Source: an uncultured Oscillospiraceae bacterium (lineage in GTDB: Bacteria; Bacillota; Clostridia; Oscillospirales; Oscillospiraceae). From it: a DNA stretch of 33,809 nucleotides. This document shows, piece by piece, positions 19,614-27,385 of this stretch. A program made the translations under genes and the position numbers. The notes under the pieces were generated by a model. That model searched no databases. It saw nothing but the letters and a program-made list of their open reading frames with translations, and was not told where the DNA came from. The first letter of the stretch is position 1. Each line of letters opens with the position of its first letter. Location of the stretch: contig CANQDL010000009.1 in assembly GCA_947591105.1 (NCBI GenBank), positions 1 through 33,809 of the forward strand. The letters are read 5' to 3'.

Positions 19614-22439
19614 ATGCCCACCGACTTTAACGCCACTGTCAATCTGCCCAAGACCGATTTTCCCATGCGCGCCGGCCTGCCCAAGCGGGAGCCGGATATG
19701 CTCAAGGCGTGGGAGGAGCTTGACCTCTATCACGAAATGCTCAAGCGCACCGAGGGCCGGCCCCTTTTCGTGCTCCACGACGGCCCTCCCTTTTCCAACG
19801 GCAACCTGCACATGGGCACCGCCCTGAACAAGTGCCTGAAGGACTTCATCAACCGGTATAGATCCATGTCCGGCTACCATGTGCCCTACACCCCCGGCTG
19901 GGACAACCACGGCATGCCCATCGAGTCCGCCATCATTCGGGAGCAGAAGCTCAACCACAAGGCCATGAGCGTGAGCGAGTTCCGCACCGCGTGCCACGCC
20001 TACGCCGAGCACTATCTGGACGTGCAGCGCCAGGGCTTCAAGCGCCTGGGCGTGCTGGGCGACTGGGAGCATCCCTACCGCACCATGGATCCCAAGTTTG
20101 AGGCCCGGGAGGTCAAGGTCTTTGGCCAGATGTACGACAAGGGCTACATCTACAAGGGCAAAAAGCCGGTCTACTGGTGCCCCAAGGACGAGACGGCCCT
20201 GGCCGAGGCGGAGATCGAATACGCCGAGGACGAGTGCCAGTCCATTTACGTGAAATTCAAGATCGTGGACGACCAGGGCAAGCTGGGCGGGTACTGTGAC
20301 CTTTCCGAGCTTTATTTCGTCATCTGGACCACCACCACCTGGACCATCCCCGGCAACCAGGCCATCTGCCTGAACGCGGATCTGGACTACGTGCTGGCAA
20401 AGCAGCCAAACGGGGAGGTCTATATCATCGCCCGGGATCTGGCGGAGAACCTGCGCCGGGTGATGAATCTGGAGAGCTTTGAGATCCTGGCCGAGATGAA
20501 GGGCGCCGAGTTTGAGCTGATGACCGCCAAGCACCCCCTGTTCGACCGGGAGAGCGTTGTCATCCTGGGGGATCACGTCACCCTGGACGCCGGCACCGGC
20601 TGCGTGCACACCGCCCCCGGCCACGGCCAGGAGGACTATGAGGTCTGCCGCAAATACGACGCCTCCGGCAAGACCAACATCGGCATCCTTGTGCCCGTGG
20701 ACGACCGGGGCCGGATGAACGAGCTGGCCGGGCCCTATGAGGGGCTGACCACCGACCAGGCCAACAATAAGATCTTTGCCGATCTTCTCGCCTGCGGCGC
20801 GCTGGCCGCCAGCGAGACCATCACCCACCAGTACGCCCACTGCTGGCGCTGCCACAGCCCCATCCTCTACCGGGCCACCGACCAGTGGTTCTGCTCCGTG
20901 GACGCCTTCAAGGAGGACGCGGTGCGCGCCGCCAGGAAGGTACAGTGGAACCCGGAGTGGGGCTCCGACCGGATGGAGAGCATGATCCGGGAGCGGGCCG
21001 ACTGGTGCATCAGCCGCCAGCGCCGCTGGGGCCTGCCCATTCCTGTGTTCTACTGCGCTGACTGCGGAAAGCCCGTGTGCACCCCGGAGACCATCGAGTC
21101 CGTATCGAAGATCTTTGGGGAGAAGGGCTCCAACGCCTGGTTCGATCTGCCCGCGGAGGAGCTGCTCCCCGCCGGCTTTACCTGCCCCCACTGCGGCGGC
21201 AGGGTGACGGAGAAGGAGACCGACACCCTGGACGGCTGGTTCGACTCCGGCTCCACCCATGTGGCGTCCATGGAGCTGGACTCCCCCGGCGTGTGGCCGG
21301 CCGACCTCTATCTGGAGGGCGGCGACCAGTTCCGCGGCTGGTTCCAGTCCAGTCTGCTCACCGCCGTGGCCACCCGGGGCCAGGCCCCCTATAAGGCCGT
21401 TCTCTGCCACGGCTGGACCGTGGACGGAGAAGGCCGGGCCATGCACAAGAGCCTTGGCAACGGCGTCTCCCCCGACGAGCTGACCGCCAAGTACGGCGCC
21501 GATCTGTGCCGGCTGTGGGCCGCCAGCGCCGATTTCCGGCTGGATATGCGCTGCTCCGACGCCATCTTCAAGCAGCTGTCGGACAAATATCTGAAGATCC
21601 GCAACACCGCCCGGTTCATCCTGGGCAACCTGGACGGGTTCGACCCCGATGCCGATCTGGTGGCCTACGACCAGCTGCAGGACATCGACCGCTGGGCCCT
21701 GGGGCGGGTCAGCGCCCTGGTGGAAAAATGCCTGGCCAGCTATGAAAAATACGAGTTCTGGTCGGTCAGCTACGCCATCCACAACTTCTGCGTGGTGGAT
21801 ATGTCCAACGTCTATCTGGACATCGTGAAGGATCGGCTCTACTGTGAGGCCAGGGGCAGCGTGGCCCGCCGTGCGGCCCAGACCGCCATGTGGCACGTGC
21901 TGGACGCCATGGTGCGGCTGCTGGCCCCCATCCTGTCCTTCACCGCCGACGAGATCTGGCTGGCCATGCCCCACAGAGCGGGGGACGACGGCCGGAACGT
22001 GATGCTCAACGATATGCCCGCCGTGCGGGAGGACTGGCGTCTGGACGAGAACCAGACCGCCTTCTGGGACGAGAGCCTGCGTCTGCGCTCGGACGTGAAC
22101 AAGGCCCTGGAGCTGGCCCGGGCCGACAAGATCATCGGCAAGCCGCTGGAGGCCAAGGTCACCATCCACGTGGGGCCGGAAGCCAAGTCCGCCATGGAGC
22201 GGATATCCCGGCAGAACCTGGAGAGCTTCTTCATCGTCTCCGAGGCGGAGCTCGTCCAGGGGGAGGGCCCCGGCTGGGCCGGCACAGATCTGCCCGGCGT
22301 GCAGATCCAGGTGACCCCCTCCGCCCTGCCCAAGTGCCCCCGCTGCTGGACGCACAGCGCCACCGTGGGTACCGACAGCGATTATCCGCAGCTGTGCGCC
22401 CGGTGCGCGGCGGCCCTGCGGTACCCCGCCGGGAAGTGA
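19614..22439 (+). CDS. ileS: Isoleucyl-tRNA synthetase
   Basis: IleRS charges tRNA-Ile and edits mischarged valine. The 941-residue chain is full length. The HIGH signature is SNGNLHMGT (His66), preceded by FVLHDGPPF. The CP1 editing domain contains VIWTTTTWTIPGNQA (threonine-rich) and the GTGCVHTAPGHGQEDYE block. KMSKS is present as AMHKSLGN at about 609-616, keeping the second lysine. A C-terminal zinc ribbon has CPRC (908, 911) and CARC (928, 931), as in the bacterial type sensitive to mupirocin. The start has GGAGAG about 9 bases upstream. It lies between divIVA and lspA; an ileS-lspA order is common in bacteria. Confidence 0.97.
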   Translation: MPTDFNATVNLPKTDFPMRAGLPKREPDMLKAWEELDLYHEMLKRTEGRPLFVLHDGPPFSNGNLHMGTALNKCLKDFINRYRSMSGYHVPYTPGWDNHGMPIESAIIREQKLNHKAMSVSEFRTACHAYAEHYLDVQRQGFKRLGVLGDWEHPYRTMDPKFEAREVKVFGQMYDKGYIYKGKKPVYWCPKDETALAEAEIEYAEDECQSIYVKFKIVDDQGKLGGYCDLSELYFVIWTTTTWTIPGNQAICLNADLDYVLAKQPNGEVYIIARDLAENLRRVMNLESFEILAEMKGAEFELMTAKHPLFDRESVVILGDHVTLDAGTGCVHTAPGHGQEDYEVCRKYDASGKTNIGILVPVDDRGRMNELAGPYEGLTTDQANNKIFADLLACGALAASETITHQYAHCWRCHSPILYRATDQWFCSVDAFKEDAVRAARKVQWNPEWGSDRMESMIRERADWCISRQRRWGLPIPVFYCADCGKPVCTPETIESVSKIFGEKGSNAWFDLPAEELLPAGFTCPHCGGRVTEKETDTLDGWFDSGSTHVASMELDSPGVWPADLYLEGGDQFRGWFQSSLLTAVATRGQAPYKAVLCHGWTVDGEGRAMHKSLGNGVSPDELTAKYGADLCRLWAASADFRLDMRCSDAIFKQLSDKYLKIRNTARFILGNLDGFDPDADLVAYDQLQDIDRWALGRVSALVEKCLASYEKYEFWSVSYAIHNFCVVDMSNVYLDIVKDRLYCEARGSVARRAAQTAMWHVLDAMVRLLAPILSFTADEIWLAMPHRAGDDGRNVMLNDMPAVREDWRLDENQTAFWDESLRLRSDVNKALELARADKIIGKPLEAKVTIHVGPEAKSAMERISRQNLESFFIVSEAELVQGEGPGWAGTDLPGVQIQVTPSALPKCPRCWTHSATVGTDSDYPQLCARCAAALRYPAGK

Positions 22440-22492
22440 GAACCTCTCCCCCGGCAGGGGATACAGACAGAAGTAAGTAGGAGGAAACGCAA

Positions 22493-23497
22493 GTGCTGTA
22501 TACGATTGTGGCCGTTCTGGTTTTGGTTCTGGATCAGGCGGTGAAATTCTGGACAGTCAAAAACATCGCGCCCATGGCCACCGGCGGTGAGACCGTCTCG
22601 CTCATCCCCGGTGTCATCCACATGACCAACGTGCAGAACCCCGGCGCCGCCTTCAGCATCCTGGCAGACCAGAAATGGCTGCTGATCGCCGTGTCCGCCC
22701 TGTTCATCATCGCCATCATCGTGCTCATCAGCATGGACATCATCCACACCAAATTCGGCCGGTGGACGGCGGTGCTGGTGATGGCCGGCGCGCTGGGCAA
22801 CTGCATCGACCGGGTGCTGTACGGCTATGTGGTGGATATGTTTGAGATCGAGCTGTTCAGCTTCGCGGTGTTCAACATCGCGGACATATTCATCACCGTC
22901 TGCGGGATCTTGTTCTGCATCCATGTGATCGTGTACCGGGAGCCCCTGGAGGAACAGAACGCCGTGCCCAAGAAGGAGAAAAAGCGCAAATCGCGCAAGG
23001 TGGAGGAGCCCGAGGAGCCGCTGGCCATCGAGGAAGAGCCGCAGCCTGCCCGCCGGGCCGCCGCCAGAGCCCGCGGCGGCAAGGGCAAGCGGGAGCGGGA
23101 GGACAAGCCCGATCCCTACGCCAACATCCCCCACCGGGGCGTGCACCGGTCTCTGGCCGACGAGCTGCGTCCCCAGAACCCGGACGACCCCTTCGCCGAG
23201 TGGAGCTTCGGCGGCGACGCCCCCGCGCCCGCCGCACCCAAGGCCCCGGCCAAGCCCGCCAGCGAGCAGCCCGCGCCTGCCGCGCCCAGAAAGCGCCCTG
23301 CCGACGAGGATATGTGGGACGACTTCGACCAGAGCGTGGATAAGCTCCCCGTCCGTCCCTCCGCCGCCCCGGCGCCCGCCGCGGACAGACCCGCGCCCGC
23401 CGCGCCCAAGGCTCCGGCCAAGCCCGCCAGCGAGCAGGACGCCGGCTTCGGCGACTTCTCCCTGGAGGATATCCTGGCCGAGTTCAGGGACGACTGA
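22493..23497 (+). CDS. lspA: Lipoprotein signal peptidase LspA with long disordered C-terminal tail
   Basis: LspA cleaves signal peptides of lipidated prolipoproteins within the membrane. Residues 1-150 are a complete enzyme: LDQAVKFW, the MTNVQNPGAAFSIL block, and both catalytic aspartates in GNCIDR (Asp106) and FNIADIFI (Asp131). The usual length is 150-170. Here 184 further residues follow on the cytoplasmic side: a basic segment (KKEKKRKSRK, ARARGGKGKRERE), a Pro/Ala part with a duplicated block, and a terminal GFGDFSLEDILAEF. The start is GTG, with AGGAGG 8 bases upstream. The stop overlaps the next ATG (TGATG), linking it to the pseudouridine synthase gene, a common pair. The tail's role is unknown. 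Confidence 0.95.
   Translation: MLYTIVAVLVLVLDQAVKFWTVKNIAPMATGGETVSLIPGVIHMTNVQNPGAAFSILADQKWLLIAVSALFIIAIIVLISMDIIHTKFGRWTAVLVMAGALGNCIDRVLYGYVVDMFEIELFSFAVFNIADIFITVCGILFCIHVIVYREPLEEQNAVPKKEKKRKSRKVEEPEEPLAIEEEPQPARRAAARARGGKGKREREDKPDPYANIPHRGVHRSLADELRPQNPDDPFAEWSFGGDAPAPAAPKAPAKPASEQPAPAAPRKRPADEDMWDDFDQSVDKLPVRPSAAPAPAADRPAPAAPKAPAKPASEQDAGFGDFSLEDILAEFRDD
23223..23269 (+). repeat. Direct repeat in the lspA tail, copy 1
   Basis: A 47-bp unit encoding PAPAAPKAPAKPASEQ recurs 168 bp downstream (23391-23437) with two base differences, in the same frame. It indicates internal duplication of the tail. Confidence 0.85.
23391..23437 (+). repeat. Direct repeat in the lspA tail, copy 2
   Basis: This is the second copy of the 47-bp unit at 23223-23269, with two base differences. 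The encoded peptide is unchanged, so both differences are silent. Confidence 0.85.
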
Positions 23498-24411
23498 TGG
23501 CCCTTACAATCCAAATCACAGCACAGGAGAGCGGCGAGAGGATCGACGCTCTCCTGGCGCGCCAGGAGAGTATTCGCAGCCGCAGCGCCGCGGCGCGGCT
23601 TTTGCAGGACGGCCTTGTCACTCTCCGTGGCGCGGCCGTGCGGAAAAACTATAAGACAGCGGCGGGGGACGTGTTCGCCGTCACCCTGCCGGACGCCGCC
23701 CCCGCCCGCGCCGAGGCCCAGGATATCCCCCTGGATGTGGTCTATGAGGACGGCGATGTGATCGTGGTGAACAAGCCCCGGGGCATGGTGGTGCACCCCG
23801 CCCCCGGCCACCCGGACGGGACGCTGGTCAACGCCCTGCTGGCCCACTGCGGCGACACTCTGTCGGGGGTGGGCGGCGAGCTTCGCCCCGGCATCGTCCA
23901 CCGGATCGACAAGGACACCAGCGGCCTCATCATCGCCGCGAAAAACGACCGGGCCCACGAGGCCCTGTCCGCCCAGCTGAAGGATCGGAGCCTCTCCCGG
24001 ATCTACGACGCGGTGTGCCACGGGGGCTTTCACCAGGACGAGGGCACCGTAGACGCGCCCATCGGCCGTGATCCCCGCAACCGCCAGCGGATGGCCGTGA
24101 CGGAGAAAAATTCCCGCCCCGCCGTCACCCACTGGCAGGTGCTGGCCCGCTACGGGCGCTATACCTATATCCGCTGCCGCCTGGAGACAGGCCGCACCCA
24201 CCAGATCCGGGTGCACATGGCCCACACCGGCCACCCCCTGCTGGGGGACACGGTCTACGGCGGGCGACGGGACAAGGGCATGGACACCCAGTGCCTGCAC
24301 GCCCGGGGTCTGAAGTTCATCCACCCCGCCACGGGAGAACGCATGGAGTTCTGGACGGAGCTGCCGGACTGGTTCCGGCAAGTCCTCTCCAGACTGGGCC
24401 CGGAGACATAA
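23497..24411 (+). CDS. RluA/RluD family rRNA pseudouridine synthase
   Basis: This 304-residue enzyme isomerises uridine to pseudouridine in RNA, probably 23S rRNA. An S4-like N-terminal domain (ERIDALLARQESIRSRSAAARLLQDGLVTLRG) precedes the catalytic domain, which carries VVNKPRGMVVHPAPGH, the active-site motif HRIDKDTSG (Asp138) and RTHQIRVHMAHTGHPLLGD. An S4 domain with this catalytic set fits RluD-type enzymes acting on helix 69, but paralogues are common and the exact target is not certain. The ATG overlaps the lspA stop by one base, so translation is coupled. It closes the long plus-strand run; a REP-like repeat with two hairpins follows. Confidence 0.93.
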   Translation: MALTIQITAQESGERIDALLARQESIRSRSAAARLLQDGLVTLRGAAVRKNYKTAAGDVFAVTLPDAAPARAEAQDIPLDVVYEDGDVIVVNKPRGMVVHPAPGHPDGTLVNALLAHCGDTLSGVGGELRPGIVHRIDKDTSGLIIAAKNDRAHEALSAQLKDRSLSRIYDAVCHGGFHQDEGTVDAPIGRDPRNRQRMAVTEKNSRPAVTHWQVLARYGRYTYIRCRLETGRTHQIRVHMAHTGHPLLGDTVYGGRRDKGMDTQCLHARGLKFIHPATGERMEFWTELPDWFRQVLSRLGPET

Positions 24412-24422
24412 ACCTCTAATAC

Positions 24423-24477
24423 AATCCCTCAGTCTCCGACTTGCGTCGGAGACATCCCCCTTTACACAAGGGGGTCA
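24423..24477 (+). repeat. REP-like palindromic repeat, copy 2
   Basis: This copy has two perfect hairpins: GTCTCCGAC with GTCGGAGAC (24432-24453, loop TTGC) and CCCCCTT with AAGGGGG (24456-24474, loop TACAC). It shares its lead (CCCTCNGTCTC) and its terminal CAC-loop palindrome with copy 1 at 8653-8708. It lies just after the pseudouridine synthase stop and may act as that transcript's 3' end. Confidence 0.65.
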
Positions 24478-24493
24478 ACAAGGAGTTTATTCC

Positions 24494-26398
24494 ATGCTCG
24501 CTTTATTTGCTTATCTGCTGTTTGGCCTGTGTGTGGCCTGGCGCGCGCTGCCCTCCCAGCGGGGGGTGGTGAAGTGCTGGCTGGGCCTGGTGTTCGGCTG
24601 TGTGGCGCTGATGTGGCTGCCCTGTCTGCCCGCCTTTTTCGTGGGCTTCACCATGACCGCCCAGCGCATCGCCCTGGGCCTCTGCTTTGCCGGGACGGCG
24701 GCGGCGGTGCTGATCCACCCCTGGAAAAAATCCCCCCAGCAGGACATAAAGCGCCGCTTCTCCCCGCCTGGGAGTCAGGATCTGGCGGGCCTGCTGCTGA
24801 GCCTGTTCGCCACGGTCTTTTGCGTATATCTGCTGCACACCCACATCATCCTGCCCCATGAGGACGGCAGTCTCTGGGTGGGCCAGAGCACCTACGGGGA
24901 TCTCACCCTCCATTTGAGCTTTATCGAGAGCTTTTACCAGCAGGGCCAGTTTCCCCCCGAGTACAGCATCTTCCCGGGCCAGAAGCTGGACTACCCCTTC
25001 CTGGCCGACGCCGCCTCCGGCACCCTGCGGTTTTTCGGACTGAGCCTGCGCATGGCGGTGATCGTGCCCAGCGTGGTGATGCTCTTCTGCGTATTTCTGG
25101 GCTTCTGGCTGCTGGCCGCCCACATGGCCAAAAAGACCGCCCCCACCCTGGCGGCCTGGCTGCTGTTTGTGTGCAACGGCGGGTTCGGATTTATCCTGTT
25201 CCTCACCGGAAAGTACAGCTTCTCCGACCTGCTCACCGGCTTTTACGTGACCCCCACCAATCTGATCGGCGAGGACATCCGCTGGGTGAACGTGGTGTGC
25301 GACATGCTCATTCCCCAGCGCACCACCATGGCAGGGTGGTGCGTGGGCATCCCGGCGCTGTATCTGCTCATCACGGCGCTGGAAAAGACCGTGGACGGCC
25401 AGGGCGGCCGGCGGGAGTTTCTGGTGCTGGCCGTGCTGGCCGGGTTCATGCCCATGATCCACACCCACACCTTTCTGTCCCTGGGTATGCTCTCCGCCGG
25501 GTGGTTTTTCGCGTTCCTGCCCAAGGTCAGACGCCAGGGCCGGCTCCGCTCCCTCATCGAAAACTACATCCTTTACGGCCTGGTGTGTATGCTGCTGGCT
25601 CTGCCCCAGCTGATGGAGTGGGCCTTTGACGCGGCGGGCAGCGGCCGGTATCTGTGGTTCAACCCCGGCTGGGAGCACGGCCACACCAACTGGCTTCTGT
25701 TCTGGCTGCTCAACGGCGGCATCGTGTTCGTGCTGATGATCCCCATGATGCTCTTTCTCCGGGGCAACCGGGCACGGCTGTTCTGGGGGGCGGCGCCGCT
25801 GTTCATCGTGGCCAACCTGATCGCCTTCCAGCCCAATCCCTACGACAACAACAAGCTCATGTACATCTGGTACATGCTCACAGACATCCTGGTCTGCGTC
25901 TGGTTCTGGGAGCAGCTGGAGCGGCTCCGGCCCCGGGCGCTGGCGCCGGCCGCCGCCGTAGCGGTGGTGATCCTGGGGACGCTCTCCGGCCTGCTCACCA
26001 TGCTTCGGGAGGCGGTGGGCGAGTACCAGCTGCTGGACGCAAGCCAGGTGGCGGCGGCCCAATTTATCGTGGACGACACCGACCCCCACGGCCTGTTTCT
26101 CACTGGCACCAACCACAACAACCCCGTCTCCATCCTCACCGGCCGGGACATCCTCTGCGGCTCGGACACCTTCCTGTACTACCACGGCATCGACTATCTG
26201 GATCGCCAGAGCCACGTGGCCGAGATGTACGCCGGCGGCCAGGCGTTCGAACAGTACGCCGCCCAGTACGGGGTGGATTACGTGTTCATCGGCAGCGCGG
26301 AGCGAAACGATTACCAGGTGGATATGGACTATTTCCGGGAGAATTATCCCTGCATTTACGACCAGAACGGCATAACCATCTTTCAAATCACCCAATAA
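24494..26398 (+). CDS. Polytopic membrane protein, GT-C-like glycosyltransferase candidate
   Basis: This 634-residue protein has about a dozen hydrophobic segments and a soluble, probably external, C-terminal domain (about 520-634) with alternating strands and helices (AQFIVDDTDPHGLFLTG, YGVDYVFIGSAERNDYQVD). The first large loop after two or three helices contains TYGDLTLHLSFIESFYQQGQFPPEYSIFPGQKLDYPF. An Asp-x-x-x-His element in that place is typical of lipid-linked GT-C glycosyltransferases such as PMT-like or YfhO-like proteins. I do not recognise a named family. A GtrA protein two genes downstream supports a role in moving or using polyprenyl-linked sugars for surface glycosylation. The ribosome site is AAGGAG about 9 bases before the ATG. 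Confidence 0.6.
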   Translation: MLALFAYLLFGLCVAWRALPSQRGVVKCWLGLVFGCVALMWLPCLPAFFVGFTMTAQRIALGLCFAGTAAAVLIHPWKKSPQQDIKRRFSPPGSQDLAGLLLSLFATVFCVYLLHTHIILPHEDGSLWVGQSTYGDLTLHLSFIESFYQQGQFPPEYSIFPGQKLDYPFLADAASGTLRFFGLSLRMAVIVPSVVMLFCVFLGFWLLAAHMAKKTAPTLAAWLLFVCNGGFGFILFLTGKYSFSDLLTGFYVTPTNLIGEDIRWVNVVCDMLIPQRTTMAGWCVGIPALYLLITALEKTVDGQGGRREFLVLAVLAGFMPMIHTHTFLSLGMLSAGWFFAFLPKVRRQGRLRSLIENYILYGLVCMLLALPQLMEWAFDAAGSGRYLWFNPGWEHGHTNWLLFWLLNGGIVFVLMIPMMLFLRGNRARLFWGAAPLFIVANLIAFQPNPYDNNKLMYIWYMLTDILVCVWFWEQLERLRPRALAPAAAVAVVILGTLSGLLTMLREAVGEYQLLDASQVAAAQFIVDDTDPHGLFLTGTNHNNPVSILTGRDILCGSDTFLYYHGIDYLDRQSHVAEMYAGGQAFEQYAAQYGVDYVFIGSAERNDYQVDMDYFRENYPCIYDQNGITIFQITQ

Positions 26399-26409
26399 TG
26401 TGCTATACT
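26381..26409 (+). promoter_or_regulatory. Promoter for the small lipoprotein gene (extended -10)
   Basis: TGCTATACT (26401-26409) is a good extended -10. A weak TTTCAA lies at 26381-26386, 17 bases upstream. The promoter straddles the stop codon of the membrane-protein gene. Confidence 0.55.
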
Positions 26410-26443
26410 GTCCAGGATATCTCTGCCCCAGGAGGACAAGCTT

Positions 26444-26836
26444 ATGAAGAAAACTGTCGCTTTGCTGCTTTTCGCGGCGCTCATTCTTTGTCTGACGGCC
26501 TGCAGCCATAACGACGCCCCGGCGCCCACCCCCTCTCCCACGGACGAGGCCCAGCCGGCGGTCGCCTCCGATACCGATACACAGCACGTTCCCCCCGCCT
26601 CCCCCACCGATCTGGACGTGGACGAGGAGGGCTATGCCAAGGCGCTGGACTGCGTCGGCCTGACCATCCAGCAGCTCTACGACACCATCGGCCAGCCGGT
26701 GGAGACCCCGGTCTACTCCGCCCTGGAGGAGCCGGAGGGCGCCCAGGAGGGGCGGCTCACCTATAAGGGCTACTGCGTGGTGACCCTGCGCACCGCCACC
26801 GAGGAGACGGTGCAGAGCATTGAGGTGATCGAGTAA
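26444..26836 (+). CDS. Small putative lipoprotein
   Basis: This 130-residue protein has a lipoprotein signal peptide (KK, then a Leu/Ala core) ending in the lipobox LTAC, with Cys21 as the lipidated residue. A Pro/Thr/Ala-rich spacer (about 22-62) follows. A small C-terminal domain of about 65 residues (ALDCVGLTIQQLYDTIGQPVETPVY through YCVVTLRTATEETVQSIEVIE) looks compact and beta-rich, somewhat like small periplasmic BLIP/SmpA-type domains, but I cannot assign it. It would be a substrate of the Lgt and LspA enzymes encoded in this window. It has its own candidate promoter and AGGAGG upstream, and lies 5 bp before the GtrA gene. Confidence 0.75.
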   Translation: MKKTVALLLFAALILCLTACSHNDAPAPTPSPTDEAQPAVASDTDTQHVPPASPTDLDVDEEGYAKALDCVGLTIQQLYDTIGQPVETPVYSALEEPEGAQEGRLTYKGYCVVTLRTATEETVQSIEVIE

Positions 26837-26841
26837 GTCCC

Positions 26842-27279
26842 ATGGAAAAGATCAAGGCGCTCTATCAAAAATACCGGGAGCCCATCAGCTACCTGTTCTT
26901 CGGCGGACTGACCACCGTGGTCAGCTGGGTCACCTACGCCCTGTTCGTGGGAAAGCTCTCCATGCGCCCCGTTCCGGGCAACATCCTCAGCTGGGTGTGC
27001 GCCGTGGCCTTTGCATTCGTGACCAACAAGCTGTGGGTCTTTGACTCCAAGAGCTGGGCCTGGCCCGGCTGGTTCCGGGAGGCCCTGGCCTTTGTGGCCG
27101 GGCGGCTCTTCTCCGGCGCGGTGGAGTTGGGCGGTCTGCCCCTGCTCATGTGGCTGGGTCTGGATCAGCCCCTGTTCGGCATCGAGGGCTTCGCCGCCAA
27201 GCTGGTGGTGTCCGTGGTGGTCATCATCCTCAACTACTTTTTGTCCAAGTTCTTTGTGTTCCGAAAGAAGGTGGAATGA
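26842..27279 (+). CDS. GtrA family membrane protein
   Basis: This 145-residue protein with four membrane helices belongs to the GtrA family, whose members are thought to flip polyprenyl-phosphate sugars or otherwise assist surface-polysaccharide glycosylation. The typical start (YREPISYLFFGGLTTVVSWVTYALF), the AFVTNKLWVFDSKSW patch between helices 2 and 3, and the end VVIILNYFLSKFFVFRKK (the usual NFxxxKxxVF pattern) are all visible. It follows the lipoprotein gene by 5 bp and shares direction with the GT-C-like gene. No GT2 polyprenyl-phosphate glycosyltransferase, its usual partner, is in the window. A strong hairpin lies just downstream. Confidence 0.9.
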   Translation: MEKIKALYQKYREPISYLFFGGLTTVVSWVTYALFVGKLSMRPVPGNILSWVCAVAFAFVTNKLWVFDSKSWAWPGWFREALAFVAGRLFSGAVELGGLPLLMWLGLDQPLFGIEGFAAKLVVSVVVIILNYFLSKFFVFRKKVE

Positions 27280-27302
27280 CCCTCCTTCCCGCGAAGAATA
27301 CC

Positions 27303-27341
27303 AAAAAATCCGCGCCCTTTTCAGAGAGAAAAGGGCGCGGA
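27303..27341 (-). terminator. Strong intrinsic terminator between convergent genes
   Basis: A perfect 14-bp stem (27309-27322 with 27328-27341, 5-base loop) is followed on the minus strand by T6. This ends the lgt/coiled-coil operon. On the plus strand the stem is followed only by CTTATCTTATCT, so it is a weaker stop for the GtrA transcript. Confidence 0.9.
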
Positions 27342-27385
27342 CTTATCTTATCTGTGCTGTCTGTGCCGGGGCGGCTTTTCCCGCC

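Noticed and set aside
21436-21460. Broken KMSKS motif in IleRS (AMHKS)
   Set aside because: The second lysine is kept, and I recall AMHKSLGN in other clostridial IleRS proteins, so this is probably a lineage variant rather than a defect.
18726-22355. Open frame of 1,209 codons antisense to ileS
   Set aside because: It is a shadow of high-GC coding sequence. The sense frame is a full IleRS with all motifs, while the antisense product is a His/Gly/Val/Leu-rich sequence without recognisable domains.
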